Of a DNA stretch of 64,000 nucleotides, positions 1 through 8,096 are shown piece by piece. This DNA comes from Bradyrhizobium sp. SZCCT0153. Its GTDB lineage: Bacteria > Pseudomonadota > Alphaproteobacteria > Rhizobiales > Xanthobacteraceae. Every line of letters starts with the position of its first letter. Within the stretch, counting starts at the first letter, position 1. The notes under the pieces are model-generated. The model saw only the letters and a list, made by a program, of their open reading frames with translations. It was not told the DNA's origin and searched no databases. Position numbers and translations under genes: made by a program. The stretch is from positions 744,001 through 808,000 of the forward strand of contig NZ_JAFCKS010000003.1 of NCBI RefSeq assembly GCF_018129995.1, given 5' to 3'.

Positions 1-468
1 GACACCCGCCGCCGGATTTTCCAGGTCCATCCCGAGGCGCGCGAGCAGCGGCCTTCCGAGAACGTCGAGCTCGCGATCGAGGGGATCGCAGGCCTGCTGC
101 AAGGCGGCGATCCCGATTTCTCCGAGGTCAGCCTGGATGCCGGTGGCGTGCCCGGCTTCAACCGCCGGGTCTACGAGCACACCTGCACCATCCCGCGCGG
201 GGAGACCCGCACCTATCACGAGATCGCCAGGGCGCTGGGCGCCTCCGGCGCCGCGCATTCGGTGGCGCAGGCGATCTCCAAGAATCCCTACATGCTGATC
301 GTGCCCTGCCACCGGGTGCTGGAGGCCGGCAATTACGCCGACCGGCTCTCGCCTTACGGCGGGGTGATCTCCAAGCGGCGGCTGCTCTCGCTGGAGGGCG
401 CCCATCCGATCGCCAGCAAGACGCTGTTCGACGTGCTGCTGCCCGTTGCCCCGCCGAGGCCCAGCTAA
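1..468 (+). CDS. Methylated-DNA--[protein]-cysteine S-methyltransferase, 5' truncated by the window
   Basis: Suicide DNA-repair protein that moves the alkyl group of O6-alkylguanine to its own cysteine. The frame is open from base 1, so the true start lies outside; 155 residues remain, about the usual size of the catalytic domain with part of the N-terminal lobe. The active-site motif IVPCHRVL is intact and is followed by the expected KRRLLSLEGA tail. Two positions are unusual: the arginine finger expected in the helix motif (A-R-A-V-G in the family) reads AAHSVAQ, and the loop after PCHRV (NYADRLSPYGGV) differs from the usual GxLxGYAGG. The cysteine is kept, so this is not an alkyltransferase-like protein with tryptophan in its place. 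It could be the C-terminal half of an Ada-type fusion. The downstream AraC gene is separate. Confidence 0.85.
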   Translation, partial: DTRRRIFQVHPEAREQRPSENVELAIEGIAGLLQGGDPDFSEVSLDAGGVPGFNRRVYEHTCTIPRGETRTYHEIARALGASGAAHSVAQAISKNPYMLIVPCHRVLEAGNYADRLSPYGGVISKRRLLSLEGAHPIASKTLFDVLLPVAPPRPS

Positions 469-563
469 GGCGCGATCGCAATCGCACCTCAGCTTTGTTT
501 TTTGGGCATGATCTTGTCGGACAACCGCTACACACTTGTCCGGATCATGCCTAGATAGGTGGC

Positions 564-1403
564 ATGGACGCAACCACGCTGCTGACCACGCGCTCGATGA
601 CGGTCTCCGAGTTTCGCTGCGATGCGGGGCCGGACGACAGCCCGTTTGCCGAGTGCCGCACCGGCCACTCCATCGCCTATGTCCGAGCCGGCAGCTTTGG
701 CTGCCATTGCCGCGCCGGGTTCTTCGAGCTGGTGGCGGGCTCGATGCTGGTCGGCGCGCCCGGCGAGGAATACACCTGCACGCATGAGCATGTCAGCGGC
801 GACGTCTGCCTGTCGTTCTTCCTCGGTGAGGATCTGGTCGACGCCCTCGGCGGACGGCGCGAGGTCTGGCAGGTCGGTGCGACGCCGCCGCTGCCCGAGC
901 TGATGGTGCTGGGCGAGCTCGCCCAGACGGCGGCAGATGGCAACAGCGACCTGAGCCTCGACGAGGTCGGGCAGATCCTTGCCGGCCGGTTCGTCGATGT
1001 CGTCTCGGGCAGGCCGCGCAAGCCGACCACGCCGACCGCGCGCGACCGCCGCCGCGCCGTGGAAGCTGCGCTGTGGATCGACTCCAACTCGCATGCCGAG
1101 GTCGATCTCGAACAGGCGGCGCGGCAGGCGGGCCTCAGCCCGTTTCATTTCCTGCGGCTGTTCTCGAGCGTGCTCGGCGTCACGCCGCATCAATATCTGG
1201 TGCGCTCGCGGCTGCGGCATGCGGCGCGTCTGCTCGCCGACGACGATATCGCGGTCACCGACATCGCCTATGACGTCGGCTTCGGCGACCTCTCCAACTT
1301 CGTCCGCACCTTCCACCGCGCCGCCGGCGTATCGCCGACCAAGTTCCGGCAGGCCTCGAAGGGGAAGCGCAAGATTCTCCAAGAGCAGCTCGCCCTCAAC
1401 TGA
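564..1403 (+). CDS. AraC family transcriptional regulator
   Basis: DNA-binding regulator of 279 residues, a normal size for the family. The first ~165 residues form a sensor half without a clear family signature. The last ~110 carry the two-helix-turn-helix AraC domain, seen in EVDLEQAARQAGLSPFHFLR and in the second helix region DIAYDVGFGDLSNFVRTF followed by GVSPTKFR. The ATG follows AGGTGGC. A GC-rich hairpin with a short T-run follows the stop. The nearest downstream gene is a small VOC protein in the same direction, which may be a target. Ligand and regulon cannot be read from the sequence. Confidence 0.85.
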   Translation: MDATTLLTTRSMTVSEFRCDAGPDDSPFAECRTGHSIAYVRAGSFGCHCRAGFFELVAGSMLVGAPGEEYTCTHEHVSGDVCLSFFLGEDLVDALGGRREVWQVGATPPLPELMVLGELAQTAADGNSDLSLDEVGQILAGRFVDVVSGRPRKPTTPTARDRRRAVEAALWIDSNSHAEVDLEQAARQAGLSPFHFLRLFSSVLGVTPHQYLVRSRLRHAARLLADDDIAVTDIAYDVGFGDLSNFVRTFHRAAGVSPTKFRQASKGKRKILQEQLALN

Positions 1404-1420
1404 CTAGGTTCGTCTCCGGC

Positions 1421-1443
1421 GCGCGCCGATTGCGGCGCGCTTT
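1421..1443 (+). terminator. Candidate terminator after the AraC gene
   Basis: A perfect 7-bp stem GCGCGCC/GGCGCGC with a 6-base loop is followed by only three T residues, 17 bases after the AraC stop and just before the VOC gene. The T-run is short, so termination may be partial. Confidence 0.5.
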
Positions 1444-1459
1444 GGAAATGGAGACGACC

Positions 1460-1819
1460 ATGTACGACCACATCGGACTGCGCGTTGCCGACCTCGACGC
1501 CGCCACGCGCTTCTACACCGCGGTGCTGGCCCCGCTCGGTCATGTCCTGTGCTCGAGCGGCGACGGCTATGCCGGCTTCGGACCGAAGGGCGAGCCGGCG
1601 CTCTGGCTGCATCTGAACAAGGGCCGCAAGGCGGATGGCACGCATATCGCCTTCCGCGCCAAGGACCACGATGCGGTCAAATCGTTCCACAGCGCAGGCC
1701 TGAAGAGCGGCGGCCGCGACAATGGCGGCGCCGGCCCGCGCAAGGATTACAGCCCGACTTACTATGCGGCTTTCCTGATCGATCCTGACGGTAACAACGT
1801 CGAGGCGGTTTGTGTGTGA
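1460..1819 (+). CDS. VOC (glyoxalase/bleomycin resistance/dioxygenase) family protein
   Basis: Small cytosolic protein of 119 residues, one vicinal-oxygen-chelate module pair. It opens with the typical YDHIGLRVADLDAATRFY motif. Potential metal ligands are His in YDHIG, His in GTHIAF and Glu in NNVEAVC near the C-terminus. The ATG at 1460 is preferred because GGAG lies five bases upstream; the in-frame ATG 12 bases earlier and a TTG further up lack such a site. Members range from glyoxalase I to fosfomycin-resistance proteins, so the substrate is unknown. Confidence 0.8.
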   Translation: MYDHIGLRVADLDAATRFYTAVLAPLGHVLCSSGDGYAGFGPKGEPALWLHLNKGRKADGTHIAFRAKDHDAVKSFHSAGLKSGGRDNGGAGPRKDYSPTYYAAFLIDPDGNNVEAVCV

Positions 1820-1837
1820 GCTTTGGCCACTAGCTCT

Positions 1838-1925
1838 CGTCATTGCGAGGAACTCTTGTGACGAAGCAATCCTGACTGTCTCTGCGGCAACATCTCTGGA
1901 TTGCTTCGCGGAACTCGCAATGACG
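1838..1925. repeat. Palindromic intergenic repeat, CGTCATTGCGAG family
   Basis: Outer arms CGTCATTGCGAG and CTCGCAATGACG are perfect complements, and inner arms CGAAGCAATCC and GGATTGCTTCG also pair, giving a long two-step hairpin. A single arm of the same family recurs at 44206-44232 and a fragment near 13173. Such elements are common between genes in Bradyrhizobium. Confidence 0.85.
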
Positions 1926-1966
1926 GCGTTTGTAGCGACTACCCAACATGATCAAGGACACCTTTC

Positions 1967-2362
1967 ATGACCTCCGTCTATAACGACGTTCCCCTGAACG
2001 CCTCCGCTGACAAAGTCTGGGACGCCGTCCGCGATTTCGGCGCGTTGCATCAGCGGCTGGCGCCGGGCTTCGTCACGGCCTGCACGCTCGACGGCGATGC
2101 CCGCATAGTCACTTTCGCCAATGGATCGGTGGCGCGCGAGGTGCTGGTCGACTGTGACGATGCTCGGCAACGGCTTGTCTATGCGATCGACAACGAACGG
2201 CTGAAGCACTACAGCGCCTCGGTGCAGGTGATCGCCGAGGGCGACAAGGCCTGCCGTCTGCTCTGGATCATCGACATGCTACCCAATGAGCTTGCGCCCT
2301 ATGTTCAGGGGCAAACCAGGGACGCCGTCGCTGCGATCCACCGGGCGTTTCCGCCTGCGTGA
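1967..2362 (+). CDS. SRPBCC family protein (polyketide cyclase/START-like fold)
   Basis: Cytosolic protein of 131 residues with the START-like hydrophobic-pocket fold. The N-terminal pattern (NDVPLNASADKVWDAVRDFG) is the family's usual first strand and helix, and the C-terminal helix (YVQGQTRDAVAAIHRAF) is also present. AAGGA lies upstream of the ATG. Family members bind or act on lipids or small aromatic ligands, and nothing here fixes the ligand. No operon partner is evident; a repeat lies upstream and a secreted-protein gene follows 100 bases later. Confidence 0.75.
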   Translation: MTSVYNDVPLNASADKVWDAVRDFGALHQRLAPGFVTACTLDGDARIVTFANGSVAREVLVDCDDARQRLVYAIDNERLKHYSASVQVIAEGDKACRLLWIIDMLPNELAPYVQGQTRDAVAAIHRAFPPA

Positions 2363-2462
2363 TCTTTCTCACAGAGCTTCCCTCTCCTCGGCCGTAACCA
2401 TGGCGGCGTGCGTCCGGTTGGCTCCGCTCTCCCGGCGGCGCCGCGCACGCGAGGAGCAGGCC

Positions 2463-2945
2463 ATGAGAGGTGCGGACAAGGTGATCTGCCAGGCGGCCGC
2501 CGTGCTGCTGATGTTCTCGATTTCGAGCGCGCCGGCAAAGGCGCAGTTCCTCGGCGGCGGCGGTGCCGGCGGCGAGGACATGATGACCCAGATGGCCCCG
2601 ATGCTGGAGATGATGAAGGCGAAGATGGGCAAGCGCCGCTTTGCCATTATGATGCAGACCATGGGCCCGATGATGAGCCGCATGATGGAGAATGACGGCG
2701 GCGGAATCGGCGGCATGACAGGTGGCGGCTTTGGCGGCGGCTTTGGCGCACCCAATTATGGCGGCTACACCGCGATGGGCGGAGGCGGCTATATGCCGAC
2801 CGGGCTCGGCGGCATGGGCGGCGGCGATATCATGGGCATGCTCGGCGGCGCCGGCGGCGGCGACATGATGGCGATGATCCCGCAATTGATGCGGCTGGCC
2901 AATGTCGGCGGCGGTGGCGGCCATCGCCGCCACAAGCATCGCTGA
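2463..2945 (+). CDS. Secreted glycine/methionine-rich protein of unknown function
   Basis: 160 residues starting with a plausible signal peptide (charged start, hydrophobic AAAVLLMFSIS, cleavage near AKA-QF). The mature part is low complexity: a Met-rich helix (MMTQMAPMLEMMKAKMGKRR) then Gly-rich stretches with GGG and GFGGGFG blocks, ending in the basic tail HRRHKHR. The chosen ATG follows GAGGAG and places the signal peptide at the start; a longer frame upstream overlaps the previous gene and has no ribosome site. Metal (copper) binding through Met and His is possible but only a guess from composition. Confidence 0.65.
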   Translation: MRGADKVICQAAAVLLMFSISSAPAKAQFLGGGGAGGEDMMTQMAPMLEMMKAKMGKRRFAIMMQTMGPMMSRMMENDGGGIGGMTGGGFGGGFGAPNYGGYTAMGGGGYMPTGLGGMGGGDIMGMLGGAGGGDMMAMIPQLMRLANVGGGGGHRRHKHR

Positions 2946-2981
2946 GGCGCGCCGGCGGACTGGACGCAAGCGACGCCGATA

Positions 2982-3689
2982 TCAAATCCGATCGTCGATG
3001 AGGACGCCGGAAATCGACGAGTCGCTTGCGTTCGTCTGGTCGCCTGAACGCACCGCGCTGTAGGTCGAATCCGCGAGCGAGTTCTTCAGGGACTGGAGAA
3101 ATTGCTCGAGCAGGTCCGTCGCCGAATCGCCGCTCGTCGAACTGTCCGTGGCGTTGGGCGAAGACGAGCCGCCCGCTCTCGTCGTGTCACTCGATTCCGT
3201 GCCGCTGGACGAGGTCGAATCCGCGAGCAGGCTTTTGAGCGAATCGAGGAATTGCTGAAGCAGGTCCAACGCCGAATTGCCGCTGGATGAATTATCCGTG
3301 CCGCTGGCGCGAGCGGGACCATCGGGCGGCGGGCCACCTGCTCCACCGGGCCCACCTGTCCCGCCCGGCCCATGGGAGAGCGCCGCCTTGAAGATACCTT
3401 GCAGCTCGGTGGCCTGCTGGTCGGTCAGCTTGCCGGCCGAAACTTCCTGCTGGATGAGGCCGTCGATCTTCGACTTGAAAGCCTCAGGCGACGATGTGCC
3501 GCCGCTGGATTGATCGCTCGCACTGCTCGATTGCAGGGCGGAATCGATGTCGCCGAGCGCGGGCGACAGCGCCGGCTGATCGGCCGAATTAATTGTGCCG
3601 GAGCCGGCTTCCGCCTGCAGCTCATCTTGCAGCCGCTGCAATGGTGATGTGTGGTGGTGGTGAGAGGAGAGCGCCGAAATCGAGGTCAT
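2982..3689 (-). CDS. Serine/glycine-rich protein with an internal duplication, function unknown
   Basis: 235 residues, no signal peptide or membrane segment. After a His-rich start (SSHHHHTSPLQ) comes a helical segment with AGKLTDQQATELQGIFKAAL, a pattern like short EF-hand-type or heat-stable helical repeats in secreted rhizobial proteins. A Gly/Pro linker follows, then two copies of a ~30-residue unit whose cores read SALDLLQQFLDSLKSLLADS and SATDLLEQFLQSLKNSLADS, each trailed by Ser/Thr-rich sequence. GGAAAG precedes the ATG. The function is not recognised. Confidence 0.55.
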   Translation of the reverse strand: MTSISALSSHHHHTSPLQRLQDELQAEAGSGTINSADQPALSPALGDIDSALQSSSASDQSSGGTSSPEAFKSKIDGLIQQEVSAGKLTDQQATELQGIFKAALSHGPGGTGGPGGAGGPPPDGPARASGTDNSSSGNSALDLLQQFLDSLKSLLADSTSSSGTESSDTTRAGGSSSPNATDSSTSGDSATDLLEQFLQSLKNSLADSTYSAVRSGDQTNASDSSISGVLIDDRI

Positions 3690-3850
3690 GATGGCTTTCC
3701 GTGCTTCTGGTGAACGCGCGGTGACGGTGTCCTCAGGAGCTGGCGCGGAGCCTTTGACGAAGAGCCATTCCGGTTACCCGGTATTGCCAAGCCATGATTG
3801 GAAATATTCGGAAACAAAAATCCGGCAAGCGCGCCCGAGGCACGTGCGCC

Positions 3851-5296
3851 CTAGTCAGCCGCGGCCGAAAGCGCAGGCCTGATCGCAGGCTTCGTCTCGC
3901 GCGGTCCCCAGCGCGTCAGCACCACGCTGGAGCACGAGAGCAGGCCGAGCACGACCATCGAACTCGCCGCCAGCCAGAAGAAGCTTTGCGCGGTGGCATC
4001 ATGCGTCGACAGCCACCAGCCGACCGCCGCGATGTAGATCAGCCGCACGGTCTGCGCCAGCACGGGACCGATGACCTTGGCCGCGCCTTGCGACGAGAAA
4101 TACATGGTCGAGGCCAGCCCGATGAAGGCGTAGAACGGCGCCACCGTCGACAGATATTGATGGCTGGTGGCGCGCACGGTGGCGCTGTCGGTGAAGATGT
4201 TGACCCAGAGATCGGGGAACAGCGCGACCAGGCACGCCGGCGCACCGACGGCGACGAAGGCGCTCGCGCCCGCGATCCAGGCGATGCGGCGGGCGCGTGC
4301 GGTGCGGCCGGCGCCGATCGCCATGCCGACCATCGGCACCGAGGCGATGCCGAACGAGAACGCGATCGAGGTCAGCAAAAATTCCAGCCGCGCGCCGATG
4401 CCGTAGCCGGCGAGGATCGCGGTGCCGAACTTCGCCAGCATGTGGGTGAAGATCGAGATCGTCAGCACCGATTGCAGCGGCGAGAAGCAGGCGATGGCGC
4501 CGACCTTCAGGATGTCGAAGAACATCGCCCATTGGATGCGCAGGCCGCGCAGTTTCGGGACGACGCGGGCACGGCCCGAGAACAGGTACCAGCCCATGAT
4601 GGCGATGTTCATGCAATAGGCGATCAGCGCGCCGGCCGCGACGCCGCGCATGCCGAACTGCGGCACCGGTCCGAGTCCCAGACCCAGCGTGCCGCCGAGC
4701 ACGATCTGCCAGGCCGCCGAATTGAGAATCAGGAACGACGGAAGCTTCATGTTGCCGGTGCCGCGCAGCACGCCGGCCATGGTGTTGAGCAGCCAGGGCA
4801 GCACGGCGCCACCGAAAAACACCTGGGTATAGGCGATCGCATGCGTCAGCACATCGCCGCGGCCGCCGAGCATCTCGAGCACTTTGGGCCCGTAGATCAG
4901 CATGCCCAGCATGAAGACGAGGCCGAAGGTGATGCCGATCAGGAGCGCATGCGCGGCGAGCGTGCCTGCACGTTCGCGATCGCCGGCACCGAGCGCTCGC
5001 GCGATCGCGGAAGCCACCGCGCCGCCCATGGCGCCGCCGGACATCGTCATGGTCAGGATCACGGTTGGAAACACCAGCGCCATCGCGGCCAATGCCTCGA
5101 CGCCGAGCCGGCCGATATAGGAGGTCTCCGCGATCACGGTACAGGTGCCGGCCGACAATGCGACGACGTTCGGCCAGGCAAGCCCAAGCAGCGTGCGCAG
5201 GATCGGCCCGTCCGTCAGCGCGCTCTTCACCGGCGGCGGAGGCGGCGGCAGCGGGCGCTCCTGTTCATCGACCGGGATTTCGGCGATGTCTGACAT
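3851..5296 (-). CDS. MATE family multidrug/toxin efflux transporter
   Basis: Inner-membrane Na+- or H+-coupled exporter of 481 residues with about twelve hydrophobic segments, the usual MATE length. Typical segments include the first helix region GLAWPNVVALSAGTCTVIAE and the family-like MAMVFPTVILTMTMSGGAMG region with GGAVASAIARALGAG after it. The ATG with GGGAGA seven bases upstream starts MSDIAEI; an upstream in-frame ATG adds 13 residues without a ribosome site. It stands alone, so the substrate (drug, dye, siderophore or plant phenolic) cannot be inferred. Confidence 0.88.
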   Translation of the reverse strand: MSDIAEIPVDEQERPLPPPPPPVKSALTDGPILRTLLGLAWPNVVALSAGTCTVIAETSYIGRLGVEALAAMALVFPTVILTMTMSGGAMGGAVASAIARALGAGDRERAGTLAAHALLIGITFGLVFMLGMLIYGPKVLEMLGGRGDVLTHAIAYTQVFFGGAVLPWLLNTMAGVLRGTGNMKLPSFLILNSAAWQIVLGGTLGLGLGPVPQFGMRGVAAGALIAYCMNIAIMGWYLFSGRARVVPKLRGLRIQWAMFFDILKVGAIACFSPLQSVLTISIFTHMLAKFGTAILAGYGIGARLEFLLTSIAFSFGIASVPMVGMAIGAGRTARARRIAWIAGASAFVAVGAPACLVALFPDLWVNIFTDSATVRATSHQYLSTVAPFYAFIGLASTMYFSSQGAAKVIGPVLAQTVRLIYIAAVGWWLSTHDATAQSFFWLAASSMVVLGLLSCSSVVLTRWGPRETKPAIRPALSAAAD

Positions 5297-5462
5297 ATCG
5301 TCTCCCGGGCGGAAGCGCCATTTGCGGCGCAGCAATCACTTGGTGTGCCAATGATTTGTGCGCGCAGGGCGCGCGGCAAGAGGCTTGTTACCACGGCAAT
5401 TGCCGATTCCTCCTGCGCCTTGTGCAGGCGTGCCCTGCGGCAGCGCATTTCAAATGGTGGAA

Positions 5463-6515
5463 TTAGCTGATCGTCCAGGCCAGCGGCGGTCGTCCGCCTG
5501 CCGTCGGGCGCAGATGCACGCCGATGTGCCGGCCGCATCCCGCGGCGAGCCCTTCGAACAGCCCCTCCAGCACCTTCGCGCAGGCGCGGTGATAGTCGGT
5601 GACGTCGTCCATCAGCTTCCAGCTCTGCTGACGGATCTCGAAGCCACCCTCCGATTGCTTGGTGTCAGCCACGTCGTCCTGCGCGGCGAACAGCGCGTTG
5701 AGGAAGGACGCGAACTCGGCTGCGCCACCGCGGCTCATGGCCAGCGCCGCGGCGACCTCGTCGAAATATTGCATGCCGATCAGTTTGCCGGTGAGGTGCA
5801 GGAGATAGCCGGCATCTTCCGGTCCGAACAATTGCACCATCACGGGCGCGGCGGTGCGGACATATTCCATGGCGTAGTTGCGATAGGCCTTTTCCAGTCG
5901 CGGTTTTGGCCAGCTTGCGACCGGCAAGGCCGGCGCCGTGGCCGCGTCGAACAGCGGCGCTTCGAGATGCCGGGCGAACACAAGGCGTTGGTCGAGCTCG
6001 AGCGGATGGTCGTAGAGATGATAGTAGCCTTCGAGCCCGTCCTGGCCGTCGACGCTCTGCTTGGTGCAGACGAAGCCGAGCCTGGTATCGCCGAGCGCCA
6101 CGCCGTTGTTGGCGTGCCAGCCGCGCAGCATCGCGCGGCTGACCTCACCAGGCACTCCGCAGATCGCGGTGCCTTTCCAGATCCAGCGCGGCGGCGGATA
6201 GCGGATCCAGGCTTTGCGGTCGCTCTCATGCATGTATTCGACATGCACGCCGCCGATCCAGTTGGAGAGGTAGTGATATTGCGCGGCGGCGACCGCCGGC
6301 GGCAGATGGCTCAGCCCGAGCTTTTCCAGCCCCGGCAGGAAGCGCTCCTGCTGCTGGCGGCGGAACACGCGAAACACGAACTCCGCGGCATCCGCCGTGC
6401 CGCGCCGCGTGACCACGGTGAGGATCAGCCCGGTGAAATAGGCATGGTAGAGATCGGCGACCGCGCGCCAGCGTTTCCACTGGGCTTGCTGCGCTGTGTC
6501 TGATGCAGCGGTCAT
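5463..6515 (-). CDS. Conserved hypothetical protein
   Basis: 350 residues, soluble, no signal peptide and no clear hydrophobic helix. It is rich in Trp, Tyr and His, for example WKRWRAVADLYHAYFTGL, YLSNWIGGVHVEYMHE and WIRYPPPRWIWKG. The ATG has GGGAGCG upstream, so translation is credible, but no family was recognised. It sits between a MATE gene 166 bases downstream and a repeat upstream, so context gives no role. Confidence 0.6.
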   Translation of the reverse strand: MTAASDTAQQAQWKRWRAVADLYHAYFTGLILTVVTRRGTADAAEFVFRVFRRQQQERFLPGLEKLGLSHLPPAVAAAQYHYLSNWIGGVHVEYMHESDRKAWIRYPPPRWIWKGTAICGVPGEVSRAMLRGWHANNGVALGDTRLGFVCTKQSVDGQDGLEGYYHLYDHPLELDQRLVFARHLEAPLFDAATAPALPVASWPKPRLEKAYRNYAMEYVRTAAPVMVQLFGPEDAGYLLHLTGKLIGMQYFDEVAAALAMSRGGAAEFASFLNALFAAQDDVADTKQSEGGFEIRQQSWKLMDDVTDYHRACAKVLEGLFEGLAAGCGRHIGVHLRPTAGGRPPLAWTIS

Positions 6516-6561
6516 GTGCGCTCCCGGATTGTTGTTATCGTTGGTGCCGCAACACCCTACC

Positions 6562-6715
6562 CTGTCGTCCCGGGCAAGCGAAGCGCGACCCGGGCCCGAT
6601 AGCCACAGGGCGTCATTTTCGCACGAGAGATCAACCCTGAGTCCTCGCCAAACTGCTCCCTGTGGTGAAGGGTCCCGGCCCCCGTGCGCAATTGCGCACC
6701 AGGCCGGGACGACAG
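6562..6715. repeat. Palindromic repeat, CTGTCGTCCCGG family
   Basis: Perfect 12-bp arms CTGTCGTCCCGG and CCGGGACGACAG lie about 130 bases apart between two genes. The same family is seen at 14931-15005, and a related form at 32565-32717. Confidence 0.8.
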
Positions 6716-6733
6716 CGGAAAGCTGGGTTGGCG

Positions 6734-7840
6734 CTACACCCGAAAATGCTTGCTCAGCTTGAGGCCCTGCGCCTGGTAGTTCGAGCCGATGCGCTGGCCG
6801 TACATGGCGTCGGGGCGGGCCAGCATCTTCTCGTAGACGAGGCGGCCGACGATCTGGCCGTGCTCGAGAATGAACGGCACTTCGCGCGAGCGCACTTCGA
6901 GAACGGCGCGCGAGCCCTGCCCACCGGCGCCGGCATAGCCGAAGCCGGGGTCGAAGAATCCGGCATAGTGCACGCGGAATTCGCCAACCAGCGGATCGAA
7001 CGGCACCATCTCCGCGGCGAAATCGGGCGGCACCTGCACTGCCTCTTTAGACGCGAGAATGTAGAATTCGCCGGGATCGAGGATCAGGCTGCCGTCGGGA
7101 CGCGCCGACATCGGCTCCCAGAAATCCTCCACCGCGTAGCCCGCGCGGCGGTCGACATCGACCACGCCGGTGTGGCGCTTGGCGCGGTAGCCGACGAAGC
7201 CGCTTCCCTTCTCGCCGGCGAGATCGACGGAGACGGCGACGCCGCCTGAGAGATCGGCATCGTCGATGTCGACGAGACGCTCGGCGGCATGCAGCGCATC
7301 GAGCTCGTCGGCATTGAGGATGGCGTCACCGGTGCGGAAGCGTACCTGCGACAGCCGCGAGCCCTCGCGCACCAGCACCGGGAACGTCTTCGGGCTGATC
7401 TCGGCATAGAGCGGGCCGTGATAGCCGGCGCCGATCATGTCGAAGCGGCGGGTGCCGTCGGCGATGACGCGGGTGAAGACATCGAGCCGCCCGGTCGAGC
7501 TTTTCGGGTTCGCCGCCGCAACGATCTCCGGTGGCAGCGCGAGGCTCTCGAGCAGCGGCACGATGTAGACGCAGTTGGTCTCCAGCACCGCGCCGTCGGC
7601 GAGGCTGAATTCGTGCAGCTTCAACTCGTCGATGCGCTCGGCGACGGTGGCGCCGGGACCGGGCAGGAAGCTCGCGCGCACCCGATAGGCGATGTCGCCA
7701 AGCCGCAGGTCGAGGCTCGCCGGCTGGATCTGGCTTTCGACGAAGTCGTAGGCGGGCAGGATGAGCCCTGCCTCCGCCATCGCCGCGATCATGCGGTCGG
7801 GCAGGATACCATTGGCGTCGGCGGCGATCGTGAAACTCAA
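6734..7840 (-). CDS. dcd: 2'-deoxycytidine 5'-triphosphate deaminase, two-domain alphaproteobacterial form
   Basis: Deaminates dCTP to dUTP for thymidylate synthesis. The 368-residue protein carries two dUTPase/DCD-like halves: the first with QPASLDLRLGDIAYR and NPKSSTGRLDVFTRV (the substrate-loop type motif), the second with YILASKEAVQVP and HYAGFFDPGFGYAG. This double length is about twice the E. coli Dcd and is typical of the alphaproteobacterial form. The TTG start is inferred: GAGGG lies about seven bases upstream and the protein then begins SFTIAADANGILPDR. An ATG 31 codons earlier would add an Arg-rich tail without a ribosome site and would run into the riboswitch region on the other strand. 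Confidence 0.85.
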   Translation of the reverse strand: MSFTIAADANGILPDRMIAAMAEAGLILPAYDFVESQIQPASLDLRLGDIAYRVRASFLPGPGATVAERIDELKLHEFSLADGAVLETNCVYIVPLLESLALPPEIVAAANPKSSTGRLDVFTRVIADGTRRFDMIGAGYHGPLYAEISPKTFPVLVREGSRLSQVRFRTGDAILNADELDALHAAERLVDIDDADLSGGVAVSVDLAGEKGSGFVGYRAKRHTGVVDVDRRAGYAVEDFWEPMSARPDGSLILDPGEFYILASKEAVQVPPDFAAEMVPFDPLVGEFRVHYAGFFDPGFGYAGAGGQGSRAVLEVRSREVPFILEHGQIVGRLVYEKMLARPDAMYGQRIGSNYQAQGLKLSKHFRV

Positions 7841-7956
7841 CCGGGGGCCCTCATCCGGGTCAAACACATCCCGACATGCGGGAAATACAAGCGTTTTACG
7901 GCTATCCGATGGACGTCTTGACGGAAAGAGCATTGCGGAATATGAGCATGACTTAT

Positions 7957-8020
7957 CCCGTGGTGATTTGAGCCGGCCGGCTTGCAGCCACGTTAAATAA
8001 GTCGCTAAACAGGCCGGGGA
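7957..8020 (+). promoter_or_regulatory. SAM-II riboswitch (alphaproteobacterial metA/metZ type)
   Basis: The leader of metZ matches the SAM-II aptamer by eye: stem arms CGTGG (7959-7963) and CCACG (7988-7992), the conserved GTGATTTG after the first arm, CTTGCAGCCACGTTAAATAA in the middle, and GCTAAACAGG (8004-8013) which supplies the pseudoknot strand. SAM-II aptamers are known mainly from alphaproteobacterial metA and metZ leaders and shut expression down when S-adenosylmethionine is bound. Confidence 0.9.
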
Positions 8021-8031
8021 CCTCTGTGATC

Positions 8032-8064
8032 CCGGCCCGTGGTTTTATCCAGGCCGGTTTTTTT
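8032..8064 (+). terminator. Intrinsic terminator serving as the metZ attenuator
   Basis: CCGGCC (8032-8037) pairs with GGCCGG (8052-8057), followed at once by seven T. The same left arm can pair with GGCCGGG at 8012-8018, which lies in or next to the riboswitch pseudoknot strand, so the two hairpins exclude each other. This is the layout of a transcription attenuator. Confidence 0.8.
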
Positions 8065-8096
8065 GTGACCATTTCGGTGGTCACGCAGGAGGTCCT

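Noticed and set aside
3794..5293. 499-codon frame antisense to the MATE gene
   Set aside because: Arg/His/Gly/Gln-rich, no ribosome site, exactly mirrors a well-supported membrane protein; a high-G+C shadow.
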